The position numbers and the translations under genes were made by a program. DNA of 64,000 bases, taken from positions 187,955,716-188,019,715 of the forward strand of contig NC_057794.1 of NCBI RefSeq assembly GCF_018294505.1. Direction: 5' to 3'. The DNA is from Triticum aestivum (Eukaryota > Streptophyta > Magnoliopsida > Poales > Poaceae). This document shows positions 55,087 through 64,000 of the stretch, in pieces. The first letter of the stretch is position 1; each line of letters begins with the position of its first letter. The notes under the pieces are model-generated. The model had not been told where the DNA came from and made no database searches. It was given only the letters and a program-made list of their open reading frames with translations.

Positions 55087-55101
55087 TAAGGGTGATAGGT
55101 T
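55087..55101 (+). promoter_or_regulatory. Polypurine tract of the zinc-knuckle element
   Basis: TTAAGGGTGATAGGTT-type sequence directly before the 3' LTR, preceded by CTCGAGGACGAGATTCATTT, the usual end of Gypsy internal regions in grasses. Confidence 0.65.
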
Positions 55102-57139
55102 TGTAACATCCCAAAATTCTAAATTTTGGAAAGTTATATTAAATAAATAGTTTTGATTGTTTGTTTGATTGTGGTGTGGTTGCTTGTGTGAAATTGAGTG
55201 AAATTTGAAATTTCTTAAAGTTAAATGACAGGGAATGAAACGACTTTCCCCAAACTTTCACGTTGTATTTTTGTTCTCAATGAATTCAAATTCATTTCAT
55301 CACAAAACCCTAGAGTGAAGATGATATTACTTCTTCCATTTAATAAAACGAAAAGGTTTTTGAAAAGATTTTGAATTCCATCTGAAAATATTTCAAATTC
55401 AGAAACTTTATGCAACTCAATGAGTTTCATGAGAGAAGATAAAAATGACTTCTTCGAATGCTAAGAAACAGAGTTGGAAGTTTCAAAGAATCAAACTGAA
55501 AGTCCCTTTGAAATTATTTTCAATTTGGAGCTATTTGGTTTTTATTCAAATTATTTTTCTCCAGAACTAAAATATATGGAAAATAGGGTAAAATGATTCC
55601 CTACAGTAGAAAAATGGAGAAAATTGAGTTTGAAATCATTTTGGTATTTTAAAATATTTTTATTTGGCTTCTAAATGAACCAGTAGTACTGTTTGTTTTA
55701 TTTAAATTCTTGTGGAATTTATTTGACGCTGAAAATATGTTCATGTTTTAGAAAATCTTTTTTTGAAAATTCTGATATATATATATAGCCTATGTACTGT
55801 TTTTTATTTGTTGTTCATTATATTTTTGTTGTTTGTTGAAAAAACTGCCGAACTGGGCCGGCCCAGCAATCCGGGCCAGGCCAAGCCCAGCCCAGCGCCA
55901 TGTCGCCCCTGACTAGGCATCGGTCTCTAGCGCCCGCACGCCGCCGCCGTGGCTGAGCCGGCCACCTCCCCGTAGCCTCCTCGTACTCCACCTCCGTTGC
56001 CCCTTGCCCAAGCCACCGCCTTGCCCTCCTCCTATAAAACCTGAGGCCCCGGGCCCCCTCTCTCTCTCCACCTCCCACAGCACCACCAACGCTGCACTCA
56101 CCGAGCCGTCGCTGCTGGTGAGATCCGCACAGCCGCCCGCTCGTGCAGCTGCCGCCCTCGACCACCACCGCCGCCGCCGTCGCCTTCATCTTGACGCACC
56201 GCGCCTCCTCGTCTACTTCACCGCCGCCACCGAGCCCTGACGTCGCCGCCCTGATCGACCCGAGCCGCCACCGCCGTCGCCCTCACCGCCGTTGACCTCA
56301 GCCGCCGAGGTAACGCCTCGCGCCCTCTCGGTCGTTCGATTTCCATCCGACGGCCCACGTTAGATCGGTTTTGTTTTTTTTATTTCAAAACATTTTTCTC
56401 TAATTAGTGAATGTTCATTGTTTTAGCCTCTGTAGTGATGTTTTCACTTAATAGGTTTCTATCGCAGATGTTCGTCCGATAGTTTCTGTCTTGTAGTCAG
56501 GGACCTAGATGCAAATAGTATTTCTTACAGTTTAGCCCATGGTTTTTAAACCCTCACAACTTTTCAACCGGTTTGTCCAAATTCAATGAAACCAACGCCA
56601 ATTTCTTCGTCATGATCTCAACTATCCAGAGAACTTATTAAATCAACTTTTTTGAAATTTTAAAATTTGAATTAGATCAGATTCAAATTCAAACTTGTTC
56701 TGGCTATAAATTGAGTTTTATAACTCCGAATTAATTGATTATTTTTGCAAATTGAAGCTCTTAACTTGTACTTTTTGTTAAGATGAAAATCACACAATTT
56801 TGCTGCTATTAAAAATATGTTTCTGTCCACGAGATTTATTTGATGGTTTTGAAGTTTCCGAATTGTTTTCTTCATTCTTTTCGAACTTTTGAGTGCTTGC
56901 TTGTGTATGGTTATAATTGCTTGCTCACGATATATTGATCGGAGTGTGACGAGTAGAACTACCAGAATTTATGAGTGAGAAGAATCTTCATGAACAGTAC
57001 AAGGGAAGTTCACACTTTGATCATGTTCTTCCGATACCCTGTTTTACTTGCATTAGTTTCACCCTCAAAGATTGCATGAGTAGGATTGGGTACATGTGGT
57101 ATTGCTATGTAGTTCATGAGGTAGGAACCTATGATCCTT
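55102..57139 (+). repeat. 3' LTR of the zinc-knuckle element (cut by CACTA 2)
   Basis: Matches 36886 onward without the foldback insertion, up to GGAACCTATGATCC, then breaks off at the CACTA end. TATA box at 56031-56040. Numerous small differences from the 5' LTR indicate an old insertion. Confidence 0.85.
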
Positions 57140-57239
57140 CACTACTGCAGGATGCTGCTAACGCGACACTACGATCAGAGACCCTTCGACGAAACTATGT
57201 GCGATGCAATAATCGCAAACGGTGGTGTAAAAGAACCGT

Positions 57240-57545
57240 CAAAAAATGTGTCTCTGATCGCACACATGGTTCACTCGGATGAACTGTTTGTGATATAGAG
57301 CATACGGTTCACTCTGATGAACTGTTTGTGATTAGGCAACACAAAAGAAACGGTTAACCAGATCAAGGTGTGTGTGATTGAGGGCATACGCTTCAGAATG
57401 ATTATCTGTTTGCGATTAGGCAACATAACAGAAATGGGTCAGCCAGATCAAAGTGTCTGCGATTGGTGGCATAAACTTCACATGGATGAACTGTTTGCGA
57501 TTAGGCACAGCAAACTGAAATAGTTAGATAGATCAACGTGTGTGC
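57240..57545. repeat. Sub-terminal repeats of CACTA 2, left end
   Basis: About four 75-85-bp units with (G/T)GTTTGTGATTAGGCAACA.AA and CATACGGTTCACTC.GATGAACTG, the reverse of those at 51060-51400. Confidence 0.7.
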
Positions 57546-57844
57546 ACTAGACGGGCACACACATTCTAATTAAAAGAAGCGGGCACGATGGTAATAATGA
57601 GCGCGCATGGTTGTTGGAACAAGACGTGTGCTGACATTGCCTATTGCGGTGCACCCTACGGTGCAAACGACACGTACGCGGCCGAGAAGGCGTACGTGCC
57701 CACGTTATGCCTTCCGGGAATAGTGCTGCACTTATAACCGTTAGTAAATTTTGAGCATGCGTCACGTCACATTCCAAATTGCAAACCTCTTCACACCGAT
57801 CAAAACCTAAATGGTTTCCCACTTAGGAGCGTATTCCTACGTGG

Positions 57845-57854
57845 TTATAAATAC
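57845..57854 (+). promoter_or_regulatory. TATA box of the decapeptide-repeat gene
   Basis: TTATAAATAC about 100 bp upstream of the ATG at 57951, followed by a CT- and A-rich leader typical of plant genes. Confidence 0.6.
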
Positions 57855-57950
57855 TACTACTCCAAGATGACTGCACATTCCTCCTCAACTCCTCAACCAC
57901 AAAAAGTCAAAAACAAACAAGTCATTCATCATCGTTCCCTTGCATCCGCC

Positions 57951-58621
57951 ATGGCCAGCGTGAGTTCTGGGTCGAGAGATTGCACTAGGGAGAGGCGAGC
58001 CTTGAAGCGGAAGCATGAGAGATGTCCTGCCTCGCCGCGAAAGTAGCCAACATGTCCCGCCACATGGTCGTAGCAGCAGAGAGGCCCCGTCGCGCCGCTG
58101 AAGCAGCACAGACGTCCCGCCGCGCTGTCGATGCAGCAGACTGGTCCGGCCGCGCCGCGGAGGCAGAAGATATGTCCCGCCGCGCCGCGAATGCAACAAA
58201 GATGTCATCCCGTGCTGTGGCGGCCTGGGAAAATGTCTCGCGGGCAGGCGAGGCCTCTTACAAGTGCATGCGTGCCCTCGTCCTTAAGCAGATGGATTGG
58301 ATCTCCAGTTGTGCGATGTTGCAGGATGAACTAAAAGCCTTGTTTGAATAGTCTACCGACGTCATCCGGCAACTAAATGAGAGCAATGCGAAGCTCTGGG
58401 CTGAGCGTGACCTGGTGAGGGTGAAGATCGTCGAAAGTGCGGAGCAGCGGGAGCAGACCACAGCCTTGTTGAAGAGGACCGACATCATCATCGAGAAACT
58501 TATTGATGAGAATGCCATGGTGCGCATCAAGTGCAGAAGGCTGATGGAGGAATATGTGGATGCTCTCAAGCAACATCTAGAGGACAAGAAAGAGCTCGTT
58601 GCCGCTCGTCGCGAAGACTAG
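57951..58621 (+). pseudogene. Decapeptide-repeat coiled-coil protein gene in CACTA 2
   Basis: ATG at 57951 (CCGCCATGGCC). After about 22 codons (ending RRALKRKHER) the frame shifts near 58018 and continues in another frame to TAG 58619-58621, with one internal TAG at 58349 (one change from CAG). Residues encoded by 58050-58260 form seven 10-residue repeats of the type SRRAAEAADM (SRRAVDAADW, SGRAAEAEDM, SRRAANATKM and so on). The C-terminal 90 residues are a predicted coiled coil (NESNAKLWAERDLVRVKIVE...). No known family recognised. It has a good promoter context and is transcribed from the transposon end toward the array. Not found in CACTA 1. Confidence 0.6.
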
Positions 58622-59229
58622 TTCTCGCGGCCTGTAGCAACGCATCAAGAAAGTAGAGATCAGTGAGCCAGATCGTTGTCTTCCTTCTTCTTTCGCCCTT
58701 GTGTATATCGGCGTTGCCGCATGTGGCTTTTTTTAATTATGTTTCTAAATATGTAAGACAATTATTATCCACTATCATCGTCCTTATATTCATCATGCTT
58801 GCTATAAGTCGCAGTCGATTCTATATAGGTCCGTCGGATCTGACATCAAGATCCGTGCAAAACTTTCTTTCAGATTTTCATTTTTCTCTCTTAAATCTCA
58901 GTCCAATGAGACTTATAGCCATGCCGTAGGACAGGTGCTCGGGTGCCATTAATGGAGACATTGGGAGGGAGGTGCGCAGCTGGTAGCGGTCAAAGGGCTC
59001 TCCTCCCGATGAGCACGCGCAGGGGTCTGATCGCACGCCTCCCTTACTCAAATAGCTACCCCGCACGACACCTCCTAGCCAATAAAAAAGGGGATGCACG
59101 GCCGCACGTAATTGGTAAGTAGAACGCCCACGGTTTCAATAATACTTGTGTTTCCGATTTGTAATGTGACATCACTTGTTCCAAAATGACTTTGTTGATT
59201 GTTAATGTGTGTGCCTTCGCAAATCGGAC
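58622..59229. other. Spacer of CACTA 2 with array-flank homology
   Basis: Gene-free by my reading. 58940-59085 is the reversed counterpart of the array flank at 47800-48030 in CACTA 1 (CCATTAATGG, GGAGGTG.CGTGCGG). The start codon and Pro/Ala-rich ORF that follow this flank in CACTA 1 have no counterpart here. Confidence 0.55.
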
Positions 59230-61060
59230 AAAAAATTACCACAGCATGTTGGTGCCATGTCATGACACCATGCCAAGTTTCATGATTTTCAGGCGTGTTT
59301 TGGATTTATAGGAATTAAAAAATCAAGTTTCTTAATCTTTCCGGTCGAGCCACGACGCCCCAAATGTTTGAATTTCACTCCCATCTCTTGCATGGGACCT
59401 AGAAATTCACCCAAGGACACACATGTGATTTTACAAACAACTTTGGTGCACTGGAGCATGTGCTTGTAGTTCAAATTTGAATTATGCACATTAAATGCGC
59501 AGAAACTCAATTAATGTATAAAAAAGGGCAAACAAACCTGGAATAATTCCAAAATTTAGCACGGTACTTCTATTTTGTCTAATCTGCCTATGTAAACAAA
59601 TTAAGGCGGGACAAGGCAGTGTACGTATGTCGTTTTGCACACGGAGGTGACACGTTCCCTCTCGGAACCACGAGCCTTTTTGAGGGAAGCTCTGATTTGC
59701 AACAAGCTTACAACCAAGCTTGTCCCAATTCGGCTAAAAAAATTACCATAGCATGTTGGTGCCATGTCATGACACCATGCCAAGTTTCATGATTTTTAGG
59801 CGTGTTTTGGATTTACAGGAATTAAAAAACCAAGTTCCTCAATCTTTCCGGCCAAGCCACAATGCCCAGATGTTTGAATTTCACTCCCATCTCTTGCATG
59901 GGACCTAGAAATTCACCCAAGGACACACATTTGATTTTTCAAACAACTTTGGTGCACTAGAGGATGTGCTTGTAGTTCAAATTTGAATTATGCACATTAA
60001 ATGCGTAGAAACTCAATTAATGTATAAAAAGGCCAAAGAACCCGGAATAATTCCAAAATTTAGCATGATACTTCTATTTGGTCTAATCTGCATGTGTAAA
60101 AAATTAAGGCGGGAGAAGGCAGTGTACGTATGTCATTTCACACACGGAGGTGACACGTTCCCCGGAACCATGAGCCTTCTTAAGGGAAGCTCCGGTTTAC
60201 AAGAAGCTTACATCAAAGCTTGTCCCAATTCTGCAAAAAACAATTACCGCAACATGTTGGTTCCATGCCAAGTTTCATGATTTTCAGGCATGTTTTGGAT
60301 TTACAGGAATTCAAAAACCAAATTTCTCAATCTTTCCAGCCGAGCTACGATGCCCAGATGTTTGAATTTCACTCCCATCTCTTGCATGGGACCTAGAAAT
60401 TCACCCAAGGACACACATGTAATTTTTTAAACAACTTTCGTGCACTAGAGCATGTGCTTGTAGTTCAAATTTGAATTATGTACATTAAATGCACAGAAAC
60501 ACAATTTATATATAAAAAGGCCTAACGAACCCGGAATAATTCCAAAATTTAGCATGGTACTTCTATTTGGTCTAATCTGCCTGTGTGAAAAAATTAAGGC
60601 GGGAAAAGGCAGTGTACGCATGTCGTTTCGCACATGGAGGTGACATGTTCCCTCTCGGAATCAAGAGCCTTCTTGAGGGAAGCTCTGGTTTGCAAGAAGC
60701 TTACACCAAAGCTTGTCCCAATTCTGCGAATTTTTTTACTGTAGCATGTTGGTGCCATGTCATGACACCATGCCAAGTTTCATGATTTCAGCCGTGTTTT
60801 GGATTTACATTAATTATAAACAAGTTTCTTAATCATTCTGACCGAGCCACGACACCTAGATGTTTGAATTTTATTCCCATTTCTTGAATGGGACCTATAA
60901 ATTCACCCAAAGACACACATGTGATTTTTCAGCAATCTTTGGAGCATTGTGGCATGTGCTTGTAGTTCAAATTTGAATTATGCACATTAAATGCCCGGAA
61001 ACTCAATTAATGCATAAAAATGCCAAACGAAGCAATAATAATTTGAAATTTAAACACGAC
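59230..61060 (-). repeat. ~500-bp tandem array, about four units, in CACTA 2
   Basis: The marker TGCCAAGTTTCATGA recurs at 59271, 59778, 60266 and 60771 (spacings 507, 488 and 505 bp). Units are homologous over their length to the reversed 503-bp units of CACTA 1 but clearly diverged, especially in the middle (AGATTAGACAAAATAGAAGTA replaces other sequence). A minus-strand open frame of about 60 codons (59783-59601 and 60776-60594) lies in register with the recurring frame of the CACTA 1 units. Confidence 0.88.
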
Positions 61061-61203
61061 ACACATGTGCTAGTTGCATGGTCAATGTACATAAATGTTC
61101 TAGCAATTTAAACACCATCCTTTCCCTCCGTAACACCATTTTGTCTTTCAAAACATAATGAAAAAATCATGTATGCCAGAAACAGTTTACTAGAAAGAAT
61201 CGT

Positions 61204-61794
61204 GTGGGATGGGATATAAAATATCTTGGCACACCATCTTGTCTGGCTTACGCAGGAAGCTTCGTCGTCTACAGTCCACCACCCCAGCTTGAACCACACT
61301 TGCGCGCCAGTTTCTCGCGGCACCGAGCGAAATTGTTTGGCCACCGCGGAAATATCTATCTCCCCGCCCCTCCCTCCTACCGAAAGCCACATTTCCACTG
61401 TTCCTCCTTGCTTTCCAAGTTCAAACCTTCACTGGTGCTAACTGCCAGCTCAGCCTCCTTGCCGGCAACCCTTCTTCTTGTAGCGCCGCCTCCTCGCCGC
61501 TACCCTTCCTCTTGCAGTGTCGCCTCCTTGCCGGGGACCCTTCTTCTTGTATTGTCGCCTCCTCGCTGGGGGACCCTTCTTCTTCCTACGCCGCCTCCTG
61601 GCTGCCGACCCTTCTTCTTGCTGCACGTCCTCGTCGATATGGTCAGGTATTCCACACCCTACCCACACCATCCTCCTCATTTACCATCCCACATGCCCCG
61701 GTCAGCGGAGCGACACCTTCCACCAAAATCACTACCCCTCCTCCAATTAAGCGCCACCCATAGCCATTTTACACGCAGTATAACATGGAGCTGA
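61204..61794 (+). CDS. Leu/Pro-rich hypothetical ORF next to the array in CACTA 2
   Basis: 196 codons, opening ATGGGATATAA at 61209 or a start at 61204. It overlaps the conserved AAAATATCTTGG box, so the true start could be further downstream, for example ATG 61638. Codons from 61455 to 61630 are built from imperfect 33-39-bp repeats (CGCCTCCTNGCCGGGGACCCTTCTTCTTGTA) giving LPATLLL and LPGTLLL runs. No domain recognised. It may simply be a transcript leader plus repeat rather than a protein gene. Confidence 0.3.
   Translation: MGWDIKYLGTPSCLAYAGSFVVYSPPPQLEPHLRASFSRHRAKLFGHRGNIYLPAPPSYRKPHFHCSSLLSKFKPSLVLTASSASLPATLLLVAPPPRRYPSSCSVASLPGTLLLVLSPPRWGTLLLPTPPPGCRPFFLLHVLVDMVRYSTPYPHHPPHLPSHMPRSAERHLPPKSLPLLQLSATHSHFTRSITWS
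61218..61260 (+). promoter_or_regulatory. Conserved upstream box next to the tandem array (CACTA 2)
   Basis: AAAATATCTTGGCACACC, then TGGCTTACGCAGG. The mirror-image arrangement lies at 42940-42988 of CACTA 1, upstream of the AP2-like gene. Confidence 0.45.
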
Positions 61795-62813
61795 GTAGCA
61801 TGCGGCCGCATGCATGAACGAGGTCGCTATGGCTGCCATGCGCGTTGACCGCTAGATCTTGGAGGAGCACCTTGTCTTCGAGGCCACCGTCAACACCACC
61901 ACACGGTTGTCTCTACTTTAAAATATAGTTCGTGTTGTTTTCTCGAGGCCACCGCAAGTGCCTTCTAGTGATTTGTCCTCTGTAATTTTAATATGCAATC
62001 TGATGCTCAGTTAACAGTTTGGTCCTTTGAAATGTAATGTTTAGTTAACACTTTAGTCCAACAATTGCTACATTTTCGTACTACTGTTCTCAAGCATTCT
62101 TTGTTTTGTTAACCGTCTTATCTTCTAGTACATGTTTCTATTCTGCAATATCATGCCCAGTTAACTATTTTGGTTCATTTGGTCTGTTGTCCATTTAACT
62201 GTTTGGTTCAGTTCTGCAATTTGATTTTCATTTGCTGTGAGTACAATTTTTTTATTGTTATGCATGTGACACCAATCGAATTTGGTTGTACTCAATACAT
62301 ATTCTACTGATAGTGTGGCAACTCTCAGTTAACCTGATCAAGATCTTCCGTATGTGTGTTGTAGGGAAACAATGGGAGACACTGCGGTTTACCATCGAGG
62401 TTTGTTCAAGCAGGGTCGTTTGGCTAATAGCACATTATTGTGCAGTTGCAGGAATCATTCTAATATTTAGGTTTCTTACAATTTGGTCTTCCACATGTAG
62501 GTCCTACTGTCAGAGGCTTAGACCCACTGTTCGACCCATTTTGCATATGGGGAAATGAGATGTCCATGAATATCAGTCAAGTCAACAAACTTAGAAAGAT
62601 TGTTAGGATGAAGAAACTTGCGACGAATATTAGCAATATCTTTATTTGCACAATGAAGAAGACATTAGTCAACTATAGGATGGTACCAACTCTTTTACCT
62701 TGTTTTTACCCCTTGCGCCATTTCAAAATTTACAACAGGGATTTATGCATAGCTTTGTTTTCAGTACTTTTCAAAGCAGTTCACCGACGATTACCTCTCA
62801 AACCACCTGCATG
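61795..62813. other. Unassigned T-rich region of CACTA 2
   Basis: No gene or repeat recognised. It has many short TTTGGT/GTTAAC motifs (AGTTAACAGTTTGGTCC, CAGTTAACTATTTTGG), weakly repetitive, and ends at the CACTA 3 insertion. Confidence 0.4.
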
Positions 62814-64000
62814 CACTACAAAAAAATACACTTCCGTGATGATACGTGTTTGTCACGGTAGGTCACGTTTTCTATCATGCATGTACATCCATGACAAATT
62901 TATGATAGAATCAAGATAGTCATACATGTGCTGTCGTAGAAGTGTTCCATGACATTACCAAAATTATCATCATGGAACTGTCCACTTCCAAGACGATAAA
63001 TCACGCGTCATGGAAGTGCTTTCGTCAAGGGTGACCGACACGTGGCATCCACCATAACAGGTCGCTGTTAAGCTATCGGGTCCAGTTTTGGATCCGATAA
63101 CCCATTAACAGCCCAGACCAATGAGGATTTTCCATGTGTCAAATTGTCATTGGCCGGAGGAAACACGTGTTGGCTCACCGTTGGGATAGATGTCATCCAT
63201 TCATTGCACAGAAAGCGCCTATGACAGGTGGACACGTGGCACGGCCCAAGAGAGGCCCATTCCGGTGAAAAGGCTGGGCCTGTCAAAATAAGCAGGTCGG
63301 CCCATTAGCGGCCTACTTGAGGCAGGCCCATATGCAAGTACGACCCATACAACTTACACAGAATCGGCCCATCAAAGGCCCATTCTAGATTTGAGAATTT
63401 TCAACCCATCGCCAATTTAAGCCCGTTAACGGCCCACTACATCTTTAGCCCAATTGCGTCCTGAGCTTCTTTCGGCCCGTTAGCAGCCCATCGTCAGTTC
63501 CAGCCTGTTAACGGCCCGGGATGTCCTTCGACCATTTTCTGGGCCATTCTATAGTTGGGACAATTCTAGCCTGTTGTGACTTTTGGCCTGTCCTCGGCCC
63601 ATTCGTTAAATGGTCCAACTCTTAGCCCATTTTGCCCTCGGCCTATTAACGACCTGCACAATAGTTGGGCCTTTGACTTTAGGTCCATTAGGGGCCCACG
63701 TTTCGCAGGGCATCATTTCAGCCCAACGCAACTTTTGGCCTGTTAAAAGCCTAGTTTGCAAATTGGGCCTCCTCTGGCCCATAACACTTTCGGCCTCTTA
63801 CTATCCCGTAAAGTAAAAGGGCCGAGACAAAATTGACATTTATTTCGGCCTGCTAGAGCTCGGCGGACCATTTCCATCTATACGGCCCTATCGAGCTTTT
63901 AGCCTGTTAATAGCCTGCTAAGAGTCATTTTTTTGGTGGGCCACATAATTTGGGATCCACTTAATAATATTTTGACCAGGCTAGTTAAGGCCCTCTTTGA
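62814..64000. mobile_element. CACTA DNA transposon 3 (different family), left end
   Basis: Starts CACTACAAAAAAATACACTT, a CACTA terminus different from the other two; the preceding ATG (62811-62813) would be the 3-bp duplication. About 430 bp of sub-terminal sequence (CACGTGGC, TGACAAATTTATGA motifs) is followed by GGCCC-rich repeats to the window edge. No coding sequence is visible in this part. Confidence 0.7.
63240..63990. repeat. GGCCCATTAAC-type short interspersed motif array
   Basis: Repeated GGCCCATT / GGCC(T/C)GTTAACGGCCC motifs at about 20-40-bp spacing through roughly 750 bp of CACTA 3. Spacing is irregular, so this is not a simple tandem repeat. Confidence 0.65.

Larger units (their letters stand above)
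36886..57139 (+). mobile_element. Non-autonomous LTR retrotransposon with ~3.1-kb LTRs and a zinc-knuckle Gag
   Basis: Both LTRs begin TGTAACATCCCAAAATTCT (36886 and 55102). The 5' LTR ends at 52260, immediately before a tRNA-iMet-type primer-binding site. Removing the nested CACTA (39914-51528) and foldback element (37273-37932) leaves a 5' LTR of about 3.09 kb. The internal region is only about 2.8 kb: a Gag-like gene, then non-coding sequence and a polypurine tract. No pol motif is found. The 3' LTR is cut by a second CACTA at 57140, so the right TSD is not visible; the left one would be TGAAA (36881-36885). Family not recognised. Confidence 0.8.
57140..64000. mobile_element. CACTA DNA transposon 2 (same family as CACTA 1), left part
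   Basis: Starts CACTACTGCAGGATGCTGC, identical over its first ~35 bases to the reversed right end of CACTA 1. It is followed by inverted equivalents of the same sub-terminal repeats, array flank and ~500-bp array. It enters the 3' LTR of the zinc-knuckle element; the 3 bp before it are CTT. The other end lies beyond the window, and a third CACTA interrupts it at 62814. Genes carried: a decapeptide-repeat protein (57951-58621) and a Leu/Pro-rich ORF (61204-61794), neither present in CACTA 1. Confidence 0.75.

Noticed and set aside
1..64000. tRNA, rRNA or other structural RNA genes
   Set aside because: No cloverleaf or rRNA-like sequence was recognised; the tRNA-related sequences found are primer-binding sites only.

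Overview
The window is a dense, nested stack of plant transposable elements, and I see no free-standing host gene in it. The LTR sequences, long pyrimidine-rich leaders, CACTA ends and overall style are those of a large grass genome of the wheat/barley tribe (Triticeae). Family names such as Fatima, Sabrina and Angela/BARE are given from memory of those LTRs and were not checked against a database. Superfamily calls rest on visible protein motifs, LTR pairs and target-site duplications (TSDs).

Layout from outermost to innermost. (1) A minus-strand Copia element is the base layer. Its protease and zinc-knuckle end lies at 1-534, its gag start at 17706-18190, its leader at 18191-19174 plus 28192-28439, and part of its 5' LTR at 28440-29059. 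(2) Into its gag went a non-autonomous Gypsy-type element (535-17700, TSD ATAGT) whose only recognisable gene runs antisense to it. (3) Into an exon of that antisense gene went a Fatima-like Gypsy element (4355-14380, TSD GGGTC) with decayed gag-pol and its own antisense gene. (4) Into the Copia leader went a second Fatima-like element in reverse orientation (19175-28186, TSD CCGGC). It has lost reverse transcriptase and integrase but keeps a multi-exon antisense gene. (5) Into the Copia LTR went a Sabrina-like (Athila-type) Gypsy element starting at 29060. Its 5' LTR is split by a 4.6-kb apparent solo LTR (29631-34246, TSD GAGAT). (6) Into the Sabrina gag went another non-autonomous LTR element (36886-57139) encoding a zinc-knuckle Gag-like protein. 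Its 5' LTR holds a 660-bp Mutator-type foldback element (37273-37932, 9-bp TSD) and an 11.6-kb CACTA transposon (39914-51528, TSD TAT). Its 3' LTR is cut by a second CACTA of the same family (57140 onward), and that one is entered by a third, different CACTA at 62814.

Two themes stand out. First, three LTR retrotransposons each carry an antisense, intron-containing gene with its own TATA box. All three encode proteins with the same plan: a conserved N-terminal domain of the plant 'putative gypsy type transposon' family (Pfam PF04195, as I recall), an acidic middle, and a coiled-coil C-terminal part. Frame continuity across introns, and in one case across the nested insertion, shows that these were real spliced genes. 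Second, the two related CACTA elements share ends, sub-terminal repeats, a ~500-bp tandem array and array-flanking sequence but carry different cargo. The first holds an AP2/ERF-like gene, a possible B3-like fragment, a Pro/Ala-rich ORF and an F-box/DUF295-like gene. The second holds a decapeptide-repeat coiled-coil gene and a Leu/Pro-rich ORF.

Most reading frames are broken, mainly by stops explained by single C-to-T or G-to-A transitions, as expected from deamination of methylated cytosine in silenced repeats.
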